A stretch of 24,523 nucleotides of DNA. Origin: JBBTVP01 sp038063175 (GTDB lineage Bacteria; Patescibacteriota; Minisyncoccia; UBA6257; 1-14-0-10-40-38). A model generated the notes under the pieces. It was not told the DNA's origin. It searched no databases and worked only from the letters and a program-made list of their open reading frames with translations. The stretch spans positions 1 to 24,523 of the forward strand of contig JBBTVP010000005.1 in assembly GCA_038063175.1 (NCBI GenBank), written 5' to 3'. This document shows, one piece after another, positions 6,880-14,958 of the stretch (position 1 is its first letter; each line of letters begins with the position of its first letter). A program made the translations under genes and the position numbers.

Positions 6880-8859
6880 TTATGGCTTATGAGCTTCCCC
6901 GCCATGCTTTTCGTCGCCTTCTTCGTGTTCCTTTTCAGTGTGACGCTTTCCATGCCCGAGGTGCTTTCCTACCTTATGGGCGATGCGTTCCAGTCGTTTT
7001 TCTTCCTTTTCTTCTTCCTCCTCTTCTTTTTCTTCCTTCTCGATTGTTCCTTTCCGCTTAAGCAAGCTATCTATCTTGGTCGTCGCTTTCGCATACCGTT
7101 TTTGCTCCGATGGTTTAAAAGCAGCAGTTGCTCCTGCCCCGCCAAACGCTGCAGCCGGAATGCCCTGCGGTGTCATTTCGTCAAATCCTTTTTTATCAAT
7201 CTCCGCTGCTGCAAGGCGGGCTTCCATGATTCCCTTATTTCTTCCACCCATGCCAGGGAATACGAGGCGCCACTTGTTCGCCCTCCTTCGGAGTTCGTAG
7301 AGATCTCCCGAAGTTGTAGTTTCTGCTCCGAGTTTCGCTCCAGCTTCTCTCATGTCTTCAGCTTTTTTTATTTCCTGTTTTGCGATTTCTCTGCCGAGCG
7401 GCTTTGATATGACTTCGGCGCCAAGCTTACTCCCTGCAATGCCGCGGAACCCAGGAGCCGTCTTCATAAATCCGCTCGCAAGGAACGGCACGATTCCATA
7501 TTTCCGTTTCTCTTTTCCTTCCGCATCTTTTCCTCCCCCAAATCCAGTAACCGATTTTTCTGCTTTATTCTTCAACCAATCATACGGGCTCTTTCCACCG
7601 GTGAATTTCTTTCCCATTGCCTTTGCGATTCCGATCCCGCCCTCGGCTCCGGCAATGCCGAGGGATTGTCCTACCATAAGTGCTGCAACAAAAAGGCCGA
7701 GTTTTACAATGAGCTGCAACAAACCAGTGACCCCGCTTCCTTGAAGCACTGAAGTATCGACGGCAACCGCGGCTCCGAACGGATGTCCAAATTGTTGCTG
7801 TACCTGACTTGCCACCACCGCATCAACGCCGCGCGAGGAGAGCATCGCGAGGTAGAGGAAAAAGGTGACCGTGGGGAGGAAGAACGTCCACTGGAAGAAT
7901 TTATTCCACCATTTTGACCAGTATTTTGAAAGATCGGGAATGGTCCAGAAAAGCCACGCGAGCGGCATCAATATAATAAGTACAGTCAGATAGATGTAGC
8001 GGACGACGAGCATGAACGCGAGCGCCCCGAAAATAATGAGAATGAGAATCGAAAAAACGAGCGCGATGAAAAGCGAGACGAAATTCGCGTAGAAATCAGC
8101 GATGAGATCCGCAAGGTCTTTTACTGGGACCAATGCACCTGTTGATCCGGTACTATCTTTAATATTGATGAGGTCTTGGATATTGAGCGATGCTGCCATC
8201 TGTTCCCCAAACTGGGAGGTGAGTGCTGGCGCTCCTCCCGCAGAGAGCGTTGTGGCGGTGATCTTGTCAATGAAGAAATAAGAGAGCACGTTTGTGAAGT
8301 CGAGGAAAAGCCCTGCAATCGTGAGCGAAAAGTTCACCATAACCGCGGCGATCACAAGCCGCTGGAGCGTTTTTTTCATCTCGTATTTTTCCAGGCGGAG
8401 GATGGTTGCAAACGCAATGATGATGATCGCGAGTACAAATCCAAGGTTCGCGATGCCGAGCGTTATTCGGAATCCGTTTTGCACGAGCGGATTTCCGCCG
8501 ATGATGTCCCGGCTCATGTCGATCATGAGTTCGATGAGCGAGCTCATGAGGGTGATGATGAGTCCGGTGACCGAAAGGAAGAGAGCGAGCACCCACCGCA
8601 TGGCCCAATTCAATAATTTTTTTCCGTAACAGAACATAGGGAACCAACTATCACAGTCATCTGCATCCCCGTCATTCGTGTTGGAGGAAAGCTGGCCCGC
8701 AGGAAGAGGGGGCCCCTGTATTTGATTTCCTAGCGGTGCCGGGGGTCCCTGCACAGGTCCTTGCGCTTCAGCAAGAAGCGGTGTGGTAAGCGGAATAAAC
8801 ACCGCTGCGATAAGGAGCGCTGCGGCGAGACCTCTCAAAAATGTTCGTTGCGTAATCAT
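6880..8859 (-). CDS. TrbL/VirB6-like polytopic inner-membrane protein
   Basis: 659 residues. A cleavable-looking signal peptide (LAAALLIAAVFIPLTTPLLAEA) is followed by a Pro/Gly-rich stretch, a Cys pair (DDCDSWFPMFCYG) and about seven to eight membrane helices between residues 90 and 420, including LGFVLAIIIIAFATILRLEKYEMKKTL and LTVLIILMPLAWLFW. This is the architecture of VirB6/TrbL, the polytopic inner-membrane channel component of type IV secretion. The long cytoplasmic C-terminal half is charged. It ends in a Glu/Lys-rich, probably coiled region and a His-rich tail (KHLGHGKRHTEKEHEEGDEK). The start codon directly follows the TAG of the preceding gene without an SD, so translational coupling is likely. 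The TrbL family call is confident at superfamily level. Confidence 0.85.
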   Translation of the reverse strand: MITQRTFLRGLAAALLIAAVFIPLTTPLLAEAQGPVQGPPAPLGNQIQGPPLPAGQLSSNTNDGDADDCDSWFPMFCYGKKLLNWAMRWVLALFLSVTGLIITLMSSLIELMIDMSRDIIGGNPLVQNGFRITLGIANLGFVLAIIIIAFATILRLEKYEMKKTLQRLVIAAVMVNFSLTIAGLFLDFTNVLSYFFIDKITATTLSAGGAPALTSQFGEQMAASLNIQDLINIKDSTGSTGALVPVKDLADLIADFYANFVSLFIALVFSILILIIFGALAFMLVVRYIYLTVLIILMPLAWLFWTIPDLSKYWSKWWNKFFQWTFFLPTVTFFLYLAMLSSRGVDAVVASQVQQQFGHPFGAAVAVDTSVLQGSGVTGLLQLIVKLGLFVAALMVGQSLGIAGAEGGIGIAKAMGKKFTGGKSPYDWLKNKAEKSVTGFGGGKDAEGKEKRKYGIVPFLASGFMKTAPGFRGIAGSKLGAEVISKPLGREIAKQEIKKAEDMREAGAKLGAETTTSGDLYELRRRANKWRLVFPGMGGRNKGIMEARLAAAEIDKKGFDEMTPQGIPAAAFGGAGATAAFKPSEQKRYAKATTKIDSLLKRKGTIEKEEKEEEEEEKEEKRLERIAHKVGKHLGHGKRHTEKEHEEGDEKHGGEAHKP

Positions 8860-10383
8860 CTATTGGCAGGCAAATAAGCTTCCCTGCTGGCATTGGAGCA
8901 GATAGCCATTGAATTTCTGGAGCATTCGCACTATCCGATCGCGGATATCGGTGAGTTCCTGCTCCGCACTAGTCTGAACTGCGGTTGCCTGGGTAAGATT
9001 TGTGGCACCGGATTGCTGCACCTGACTCAAAAGACTCGAAAGCGCTGCCCAGTCGTCTTGAACCACCGCATTCACCTGCGTTTCGAGCCCATCGAGTTGG
9101 GTGATGATCGCCTGATTCAGCGCGATATCGTTTTGAACTGCGGGGATCGTTGAGGATGCGAAGGTGAGTTCGGCATCAATTTTTGAAACACACAATGAGA
9201 GGTTTGCGCAGTTCGCGCTCTGGAGGAGCCCGGTGAGATTTCGAAGGGAAGCCATGTAGTTCGTGAGTTCGGTTACAGAACTCTTGAGCGCAATATCCGC
9301 GTCTTTGCGTGCAGTGCGGGAGAGCTGGATGTCCTGGAGCACTTTGAACTGAGCAGAACCAAATGAGTTCTGCGAATTCTGAACAAGGTCGAGGCACGCG
9401 GTGAGCACCGACCCCGAAAGACCGTTGCAATTTCCGATGCCTCCACTGACTACTCCACCCGAAGGAGCGTTCGGTGAAGTAACTCCTTGGAGGCCGTTCA
9501 CCCCTTCCACGATGATCCGGTTAATGATGGCGTTTGCGATTGAAGATACATATGCAGAAAGCTGATCGGCATTTACGAGGTAATCAATATCGGATCCGAC
9601 CGCCTTTGAAACAAGTCCTCCGATCGTGTCACCAGGCGTGGTGATTGTGCAGGATGATGCAATATCACCCGGGGTTCCGTCTCGGTCGAGGTCGGGTCCG
9701 CTGCCCGTGCCCTCATTACAGCTTTTCGTTGAAAGAAACCCTCCGCCGGACAACCCTTCAGAGAGTGCTGCGCTCCTCGCGTTTTCTCGGCGTCGCTCGA
9801 GATCGGCCTCGGCAAGCAAGCTCGCACCAAAATAGTTATTTTTTGGTTCAAGGGCATTCGTATACGCGATCCAGCCGCCATTTCTGAAATCTCCGAAGAA
9901 GTTGTCAATATTCCCCACGATTTGGTCGAGCGTACAGGTAATCTGCTTCGTGAATTTTCCCACGGGGAGGAGCGAAATTTGAACCTGGAGACTGAACGGA
10001 CTACAGAGGAATCCAAGGCCTATTTCCTGAATGAAATCCCCAGTTGCAACGTTTGCCGCATCTGAAAGAAATTGTCGCCAATCCGTCACGAACTGCGGTT
10101 TCCCTCCGCCCTGAATCCATTGGATGATCTGGTCAACCATCATGTCGAGCAGCTGTCGTTTCAGGGTATCCAACAAGAATTTCTGCGCCCACTCGAGGAA
10201 CGTTTGCCCGGTAATTGCGGTTTGTTCAGCTGCGGTTACGCCAAGGGCCGCGAGGAGTTCCGTGTTCATTTCCCAAGTCAGGACTGCGGCGTGAGCATTG
10301 GGAGTCCCTAAGGGAAGCGGAAGTACCGAAAGAACCGTTGCGGCAAGGAGGACGATGGCGAGTGCGCGGCAGAGACGGTTCAT
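8860..10383 (-). CDS. Large secreted protein, possible VirB5/TrbJ-like component
   Basis: 507 residues. A signal peptide (ALAIVLLAATVLSVLPLPLG, cleavage likely after NAHA) is followed by amphipathic helices (LLDTLKRQLLDMMVDQIIQWIQGGGKPQFVTDWRQFL), a central Gly/Ser-rich loop with a calcium-binding-like DLDRDGTPGD, several cysteines, and a C-terminal helical region (LTNYMASLRNLTGLL to IRDRIVRMLQKFNGYL). Helical secreted proteins encoded next to TrbL include VirB5/TrbJ minor pilins, and the FVTDWRQFL phrase resembles that group. This link is tentative. The gene overlaps its upstream neighbour by one base (TAATG) and abuts the TrbL-like gene, so it belongs to the same transcription and coupling unit. 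Confidence 0.75.
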   Translation of the reverse strand: MNRLCRALAIVLLAATVLSVLPLPLGTPNAHAAVLTWEMNTELLAALGVTAAEQTAITGQTFLEWAQKFLLDTLKRQLLDMMVDQIIQWIQGGGKPQFVTDWRQFLSDAANVATGDFIQEIGLGFLCSPFSLQVQISLLPVGKFTKQITCTLDQIVGNIDNFFGDFRNGGWIAYTNALEPKNNYFGASLLAEADLERRRENARSAALSEGLSGGGFLSTKSCNEGTGSGPDLDRDGTPGDIASSCTITTPGDTIGGLVSKAVGSDIDYLVNADQLSAYVSSIANAIINRIIVEGVNGLQGVTSPNAPSGGVVSGGIGNCNGLSGSVLTACLDLVQNSQNSFGSAQFKVLQDIQLSRTARKDADIALKSSVTELTNYMASLRNLTGLLQSANCANLSLCVSKIDAELTFASSTIPAVQNDIALNQAIITQLDGLETQVNAVVQDDWAALSSLLSQVQQSGATNLTQATAVQTSAEQELTDIRDRIVRMLQKFNGYLLQCQQGSLFACQ

Positions 10384-11177
10384 TAGAGGACAATTTTTTT
10401 CTCAACGAGAAACTGGTTGAAACTTTTAGTAAGCGCTTTGAAATCCGCGTCGATCGCATAGAGCGCTTGGAGCGCTACGAGGGCACCCACCGCATCCTCA
10501 TCGCTCTCGATCAAGGCGCGGAACACCTTTGCCTCTGCGGAGATAAGACTAATTTCTTCTCGGTGGAACGGAGCGAGGGGAGCGGGCACGGGAAGTATTT
10601 TTAGTTTTGCGACAGAAGTAAGTGCCGCATTTTCAAAGAGGCGAAGCGATTCAGTGGTTGCAGTCTCTGGGTTGAATGAAAGGCCGGCGTACGTACCGCG
10701 GATAATTTTTTGAGATTCGCGGAGGTAACTTTCATAGTGTGAAGAAGTTGGATTTTCCTGAACAGTGATATCACTCGCAGCAACGGCTGGCTTGAACGTT
10801 TGGTAGTCGAATGACTCGAGCGCATTCACAAGTGTTGCGTCAATCAAATCTTCTGGGTTCTCCGCGAGAATTCCGGTTTTCCCCTCGAGGAAGGACGGAC
10901 CCTGTGGATTTTTTTCGATAAGCGCTGCCGCAATACTTTTCGCGATTGACGCGGTCATATTGTCGGATTCTTGGTTGGATTCGCTCTGCTCGGAGCGTGA
11001 AGGCGATACTGAACCAACCGATTCCACCGGATTTTTTGCGGGATTTTCGAACATCGATTCGTCGATTGCGACTCGATACGATCCGAGCGCAGCGAGCACC
11101 GTGAACGAGGCGAACGCAACTGCTCCGCCGATGAGCGAAAAGCCGATTATTTTCTTCGTAGTGGTATTCCAGGGCAT
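10383..11177 (-). CDS. Membrane-anchored protein of unknown family, first gene of the T4SS operon
   Basis: 264 residues from ATG 11,177. A TTG at 11,210 could add eleven residues but is the weaker start. The N-terminus MPWNTTTKKIIGFSLIGGAVAF is a cytoplasmic basic segment plus one membrane helix (about 8-32). A Ser/Gln/Asn-rich linker then leads to a helical ectodomain (SIAKSIAAALIEKNPQGPSFL to FNQFLVEKKIVL). Bitopic proteins with a helical periplasmic part are common as VirB8/VirB10-position subunits, but no such domain can be recognised, so the function is open. It is preceded by an extended -10 promoter and overlaps the next gene by one base, marking it as the leading gene of the operon. 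Confidence 0.7.
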   Translation of the reverse strand: MPWNTTTKKIIGFSLIGGAVAFASFTVLAALGSYRVAIDESMFENPAKNPVESVGSVSPSRSEQSESNQESDNMTASIAKSIAAALIEKNPQGPSFLEGKTGILAENPEDLIDATLVNALESFDYQTFKPAVAASDITVQENPTSSHYESYLRESQKIIRGTYAGLSFNPETATTESLRLFENAALTSVAKLKILPVPAPLAPFHREEISLISAEAKVFRALIESDEDAVGALVALQALYAIDADFKALTKSFNQFLVEKKIVL

Positions 11178-11250
11178 GGAGTGCTCTCTAGAAACGGTAA
11201 GATAACGCAAAAATCCCCTTCGTACACGCTCGGGTCTTTTTGCTCTTCAA

Positions 11251-11259
11251 ATTATAGCA
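11251..11259 (-). promoter_or_regulatory. Extended -10 promoter (TGCTATAAT) for the T4SS operon
   Basis: On the minus strand TGC precedes a perfect TATAAT just beyond the 3' end of ksgA. No good -35 lies at 16-18 nt, which is acceptable for an extended -10. The start would fall near 11,244, giving a leader of about 67 nt to ATG 11,177. Read-through from ksgA is also possible. Confidence 0.55.
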
Positions 11260-11263
11260 CGAG

Positions 11264-12085
11264 CTACTGAAATCTTGAGGCAAGATTTATCAACATTTCA
11301 AGCGAAAGGTGCTGGGGTCGAAGTTTTGGGTCAATACCCGCATTCGTTAACGTTTTCATGAGGGAGTTTTCATCATCGGGGAATGCCGCGCGGAGGTTAT
11401 TCCAGACTGTTTTTCGGGGTTGGCGGAAGAGTATGCGGAGCATGCTGAAATATCGCTCACGCTCGGGGAGGGGAAGCACCGAATCATTCCTTGTAAGGAG
11501 CAAAATTGCCGAAGAAACTTCGGGTGGAGGGTCGAAATCCGTAGGTTTCAGGCGCATGAGCACCGCTGGGTGCGCCCATGCCGCAACGGTTCCCGCAAGA
11601 AGACTCATGGTTCCTGGTGTTGCGGCAACTCGATCCGCCACCTCTGCTTGTATGGTGAATACTGCAGATGCGGGCGGTGTTTCCGCTTCGGAGAGGATGC
11701 GGAAAAGTTTGCCGGTGAGGTAGTAGGGGATGTTGCCCGCCAATTTCCAGTTTCCCATTTCTCCGCCAGAGGCGAATCCTCCTCCGGAGGACCATTTCCA
11801 ATTATTGCTCGTAAGCAGCTTTAGGGCGTCGCCTTGTACAATTTCAATTCCTTTTGTTTTCAAAACTTCCACACTTCCTAATTTCTGTACTAATCGTTCA
11901 TCTCTCTCAATTACGATGAGCCGCGCATCTTTCCGCTCGCACATTTCGGCAAGCGGGATGGTGAGCGCGCCTTCACCTCCGCCAATTTCGATCACCGTGT
12001 CTCCTTTGCGGATATCGAGCGATGTGATCATAGCCCGGATTGCCTTCCGGCTTTTCATAAAATGCTGTCCAAGGTGCGCTCTCAT
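11264..12085 (-). CDS. rsmA: 16S rRNA dimethyladenosine transferase RsmA/KsgA
   Basis: 273 residues. This SAM-dependent enzyme dimethylates two adjacent adenines in helix 45 of 16S rRNA during 30S maturation. Visible family motifs are LGQHFM (5-10), the SAM-binding VIEIGGGEGALT (31-42), the acidic IERDE (59-63), QGDAL (84-88) and the catalytic NIPYY (118-122). The C-terminal RNA-binding domain has FRQPRKTVWNNL. Between QGDALKLL and LAGNIPYY there is an extra Trp/Gly/Ser-rich stretch (about 93-114) that the family lacks; it is encoded by a palindromic repeat and looks like an in-frame insertion that spares the active site. ATG 12,085 is kept because the conserved N-terminus begins there. It lies just upstream of the T4SS operon on the same strand. 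Confidence 0.96.
   Translation of the reverse strand: MRAHLGQHFMKSRKAIRAMITSLDIRKGDTVIEIGGGEGALTIPLAEMCERKDARLIVIERDERLVQKLGSVEVLKTKGIEIVQGDALKLLTSNNWKWSSGGGFASGGEMGNWKLAGNIPYYLTGKLFRILSEAETPPASAVFTIQAEVADRVAATPGTMSLLAGTVAAWAHPAVLMRLKPTDFDPPPEVSSAILLLTRNDSVLPLPERERYFSMLRILFRQPRKTVWNNLRAAFPDDENSLMKTLTNAGIDPKLRPQHLSLEMLINLASRFQ
11744..11808. repeat. In-frame palindromic repeat insertion inside rsmA
   Basis: The segment encodes the additional residues 93-114 of RsmA. It contains the perfect 12-bp palindrome TCCTCCGGAGGA (11,780-11,791), an imperfect CCGCC...GGCG pair beside it, and similar TTTCCA-containing blocks at both ends (CCAATTTCCAG and CATTTCCAATT). Reading frame is preserved and no conserved motif is disrupted. 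Confidence 0.6.
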
Positions 12086-12126
12086 ATATATAGTTGGGGT
12101 CTAGGGCGAGATTTTTTCTCCCGCGG

Positions 12127-12149
12127 TATACTTACGATGATTCTACACT
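12127..12149 (+). promoter_or_regulatory. Two candidate -10 boxes before the secreted Cys-rich gene
   Basis: TATACT occurs at 12,127-12,132 and TACACT at 12,144-12,149. The second lies 5 nt before ATG 12,155, the leaderless spacing seen elsewhere in the window. No SD is present before the ATG. The reverse strand of this 70-bp divergent spacer must also hold the ksgA promoter, perhaps in the TATATATA tract beside its start. Confidence 0.4.
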
Positions 12150-12154
12150 AACCT

Positions 12155-13000
12155 ATGCCCCGCCACTTTTTTGCATTCGTCGCGACGCTCATTGTTCTTG
12201 GGAGCGTGATTTTTTCTCGCGCCTCCGCGCCCGACGCAATTCCTGTGAAACTTATAAAAGAAAATCGCGATACACTCGGGTTCAGTCTTGGAAATCGTGT
12301 GGAGCAAATTTTCGAGCCGACTGAAGATGTACTGTCTGAATCCGAAGGAGATGTCTTGAAACCGAGAACATTTACCGAGCTCAAGAAAGATTTTACCGCT
12401 CCGGTCGAGGTTCCGACAAAAAGCAACGCACCGCTCACCGAGGCAGAGATTTTCAGACTTCAGCATCCTGACTACTACCTTGATTATTTGAGAACCATTG
12501 AAAATCACATGATTTCAGATGGGTTTCTCGCTGCGGGAAATTATGGAGCGTTCACGGGAGAACCACAGATTCTCGAATTCTGGCGTGGGAAAGGATTTGA
12601 CTACTTCAGGGCAAAAGGCGTCCTCGGAGATGCCGACAGACCCTCATTTTTCAGAGGCATTGAAACAGTGAGACGTCTCCATGCAGAAGAAATTCGCTCG
12701 CTCCAATCGTTCTACCAAAGCAACGCCGCAACAGAGGGCGCGTCTGCTCTTGGATCAGTGCCGCCGTGGATTCAAGTGCTCGCTTCTACTTTCGGAGAGA
12801 TATTCGGGACACAAGCGGCACGTGCTCAATCGCCTCTTTGTTTTGCGGAAGGCGTTAAGACAGCCACTCCGGGAATCAACCTTATTGCTCCTTGCTGCAA
12901 TTGCACGGTGCTCGGAGCGCCCATCGGCTGCATAAATCTCTTATGCGCTGGCCGCGATGCCATCTTTGATCAGACAAACTTTATCTGCGGGTGCGGATAA
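12155..13000 (+). CDS. Secreted protein with a cysteine-rich C-terminus, family unknown
   Basis: 281 residues. The N-terminus MPRHFFAFVATLIVLGSVIFSRASA is a signal peptide or anchor. The middle is helical and polar (TEAEIFRLQHPDYYLDYLRTIENHM, FFRGIETVRRLHAEEIRSLQSFY). After a short hydrophobic patch the last 56 residues carry eight cysteines (229, 247, 248, 250, 259, 264, 278, 280) in the pattern C...CCNC...C....C...CGC, suggesting a disulfide-bonded or metal-binding knot outside the cell. The gene is divergent from ksgA and beyond it the T4SS operon. Its cysteine-rich tail parallels that of the pilin at 695-1267, so a surface role linked to that machine is possible. This is an inference; no named family is recognised. 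Confidence 0.72.
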   Translation: MPRHFFAFVATLIVLGSVIFSRASAPDAIPVKLIKENRDTLGFSLGNRVEQIFEPTEDVLSESEGDVLKPRTFTELKKDFTAPVEVPTKSNAPLTEAEIFRLQHPDYYLDYLRTIENHMISDGFLAAGNYGAFTGEPQILEFWRGKGFDYFRAKGVLGDADRPSFFRGIETVRRLHAEEIRSLQSFYQSNAATEGASALGSVPPWIQVLASTFGEIFGTQAARAQSPLCFAEGVKTATPGINLIAPCCNCTVLGAPIGCINLLCAGRDAIFDQTNFICGCG

Positions 13001-13007
13001 AATTTAG

Positions 13008-13100
13008 GCCATTAGTAGTTAGCCACTAGCCACTAATGAATGCGCTGATAAAGCGGTAGTGATATCTATTCTATTGGCCAGTGGCTAGTCGCGAGTGGCT
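13008..13100. repeat. Inverted GCCACTAG-type repeats between convergent genes
   Basis: The left block (13,008-13,037) contains GTTAGCCACTAGC, identical over 13 nt to 5378-5390. The right block (13,071-13,100) has AGTGGCTAG and GAGTGGCTA in the opposite orientation and reaches the helicase stop codon. Together they can fold into a long imperfect hairpin between two genes that end toward each other, so a bidirectional terminator role is possible. Confidence 0.75.
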
Positions 13101-14916
13101 ATTCCTCGTCCAGATACACAATATCCTCGTCTTCGGGAAATGCAGGATCCCCTCCCACAAGGTTGGTGAATGAGGTGAGCTCCGGCGGAATCTCGTAGAG
13201 GAAACGCGAGGGAATTCTCGAGAAGGTAAGCGTGAGCGATTGGCGTGCTCTCGTCATCGCCACATACATGAGTCGTCGCTCTTCTTCGATGTCATCTCCG
13301 CGGTAGGAGCGTTCGTGGGGAAGCGTGCCTTCGGCAACTCCCGCGACGAAGACATGATCGAACTCGAGCCCTTTCGCGAGGTGGATGGTCATTAGGGATA
13401 CCGTGGATAGGGGATAGGGTTTAGGGGTTAGAGTCCCTTTGGGTTCATCGATTGCCTGAAGGAGTGTGATCCGCTCCAGAAACTCCGCGGCATCTTTAAA
13501 GCTCGAGGCAAACGTCGCAAGCTCCCGGAGGTTCTCAATCCGTTCTTCGGCGTTCGCAAACGAAGATTTCAGAAAATCCAGGTAACCAGTCGCTTCAATC
13601 ACTATGGTTACCAGTTCGAGCGGAGGAAGTGAATCGGAAACTCCAGCGATTCGTTCCGTGAGCGACCGGAATGCTCTTACGCGAAGATTTTTTTCGAGCC
13701 GGTTCCGCGCCACCGCGTCCCGCGGATTCACGATGAGGCGTACGCCCGCAACCACATCTTTGATTTCCGCGCGTTCGTAGAACCGGAGCCCCCCGAAGAT
13801 GCGGTAGGGGATATCCGCCGCAATGAGCGCCTGTTCAATTGCCCGAGATTGGGCGTTCGTCCGGTAGAGCACCGCGGCCCGCTCCTTACGCGCGAGGAGA
13901 AACCCTATTTTTTCAGCAATGAAGCGCGCTTCTTCATCGGGAGTTCTGGTCGAGGCAACAGCGATCAATCCCCCTTCCGGATTCTTTGTCCAAAGACTTT
14001 TTGGCTTCTGTAGCTTGTTCTCCGCGATGAGTGCGGATGCGGCCCCGACAATGGTTCCCGAGGATCGGTAACTTTGCTCAAGTTTCACTACTTTTGCCCC
14101 GGGCCAGTCCATTTCAAAATTCAGGAAGTTTCTGAAATCCGCGTGCCGCCACCCGTAGATTGCCTGCGCATCGTCACCAACAACCGAGAGGTTCTTGTGG
14201 CGGGAGGCAAGTGCGCGCACCAGTTCGTACTGCGCCGGGTTTACGTCTTGGTACTCATCTACTAGAATGTGCGTCCACTGGTCTTGATAGCGGCGGAGTA
14301 CCTCGGGGTGTGCTTGGAACAAGCGGACTACTTTTTCAATTAAGTCGTCGAAATCGAACGCATTCATTCCCGCGAGCGCTTCTTCGTACACATTCCAGAT
14401 CGCGAGCTCCTTTCCGTCGAGCGCTTCTTCGGGGTCGAGGAGGCGACTTTTCACTTTTCCAATCATTCTACTTGCATCCGCTCCTGTTTTTCTCGCCGTG
14501 CTTTTGTCGCCATCCCCTTTGGTAATCCGGCGGAGCACCCGCATTGTGTCGTCATCGTCGAATATCGTAAACCGCTCGGTGCGATCAAGAAGGTGGGCTT
14601 CACGTCTCAAGATTGAGGCGCCAAACGCGTGGAAGGTACCGATAAACGGGGAACTTATAACTGATGACTTAAAACCAGAAACTTCTTTGTCACTAGTTTT
14701 GAGTTGTAAGTTGTTAGTTACGCGTTCGCGCATCTCATGCGCTGCTTTATTTGTAAATGTGATCGCGAGGATATGCCCTGGACCTGTTCCACGCTCAATA
14801 AACCGGGTGAGTCGTGCGGTAAGCGTCTTTGTTTTTCCTGATCCGGCACCTGCTACGATCAGGAGCGGTCCCTCCGGGGCCTCCACTGCTTCCCTTTGCC
14901 TTTCATTGAGTTCCAT
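13099..14916 (-). CDS. uvrD: UvrD/PcrA-type superfamily 1 DNA helicase
   Basis: 605 residues from ATG 14,916 (MELNERQREAVEAPEGPLLI, the Q-motif region). An upstream in-frame GTG at 14,955 is less likely because it falls beside a -10-like TATAGT. ATP-driven 3'-5' unwinding in DNA repair and replication restart is the family role. Motifs in order are GAGSGKT (23-29), TFTNKAAHEM (53-62), GTFHAF, ILVDEYQD (217-224), GDDAQAIYGWR (247-257), QSYRS (281-285), TIHLAKGLEF and YVAMTRARQSL. The protein stops about 40-50 residues after motif VI, shorter than typical UvrD (~720). Two stretches unlike the family, residues ~67-90 and the PKGTLTPKPYPLSTVS stretch before motif V, coincide with repeat DNA and look like in-frame insertions in loops. 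Confidence 0.94.
   Translation of the reverse strand: MELNERQREAVEAPEGPLLIVAGAGSGKTKTLTARLTRFIERGTGPGHILAITFTNKAAHEMRERVTNNLQLKTSDKEVSGFKSSVISSPFIGTFHAFGASILRREAHLLDRTERFTIFDDDDTMRVLRRITKGDGDKSTARKTGADASRMIGKVKSRLLDPEEALDGKELAIWNVYEEALAGMNAFDFDDLIEKVVRLFQAHPEVLRRYQDQWTHILVDEYQDVNPAQYELVRALASRHKNLSVVGDDAQAIYGWRHADFRNFLNFEMDWPGAKVVKLEQSYRSSGTIVGAASALIAENKLQKPKSLWTKNPEGGLIAVASTRTPDEEARFIAEKIGFLLARKERAAVLYRTNAQSRAIEQALIAADIPYRIFGGLRFYERAEIKDVVAGVRLIVNPRDAVARNRLEKNLRVRAFRSLTERIAGVSDSLPPLELVTIVIEATGYLDFLKSSFANAEERIENLRELATFASSFKDAAEFLERITLLQAIDEPKGTLTPKPYPLSTVSLMTIHLAKGLEFDHVFVAGVAEGTLPHERSYRGDDIEEERRLMYVAMTRARQSLTLTFSRIPSRFLYEIPPELTSFTNLVGGDPAFPEDEDIVYLDEE
13399..13443. repeat. TTTAGGG-type repeat inserted in frame in uvrD
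   Basis: The plus strand reads as GGATAGGGGATAGGGTTTAGG and continues with GGTTAG. The 16 nt at 13,415-13,430 are the exact reverse complement of 4817-4832 at the telomere-like intergenic array. It encodes the TLTPKPYPLSTVS segment just before helicase motif V. Confidence 0.7.
14650..14715. repeat. Low-complexity repeat-like insertion in frame in uvrD
   Basis: An AT-rich stretch of short alternating units (ACTTATAACTGATGACTT, TTTTGAGTTGTAAGTTGTTA) lies inside otherwise GC-richer coding DNA. It encodes about 22 Ser/Lys/Asn-rich residues between the conserved TFTNKAAHEMRERV and IGTFHAF segments, a spot where the family has a much shorter loop. Confidence 0.5.
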
Positions 14917-14958
14917 GGTAGCTTCGTTTTTGTTGGTTTTCTGGTGTCCATACACTAT

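Noticed and set aside
6889..7744. Long plus-strand ORFs opposite the TrbL/VirB6-like gene, rich in Phe and Ser
   Set aside because: They are the complement of Glu/Lys-rich and membrane-helix codons of the real gene on the minus strand, with no conserved motif.
13008..13100. CRISPR array from the repeated GCCACTAG units
   Set aside because: Units are short, irregular and in both orientations with no regular unique spacers, and no cas gene is nearby.
14896..14958. Upstream start for the LysM-M23 gene at ATG 14,896
   Set aside because: It would overlap the divergent helicase start and place 21 extra residues before a normal signal segment; ATG 14,959 gives the expected N-terminus.
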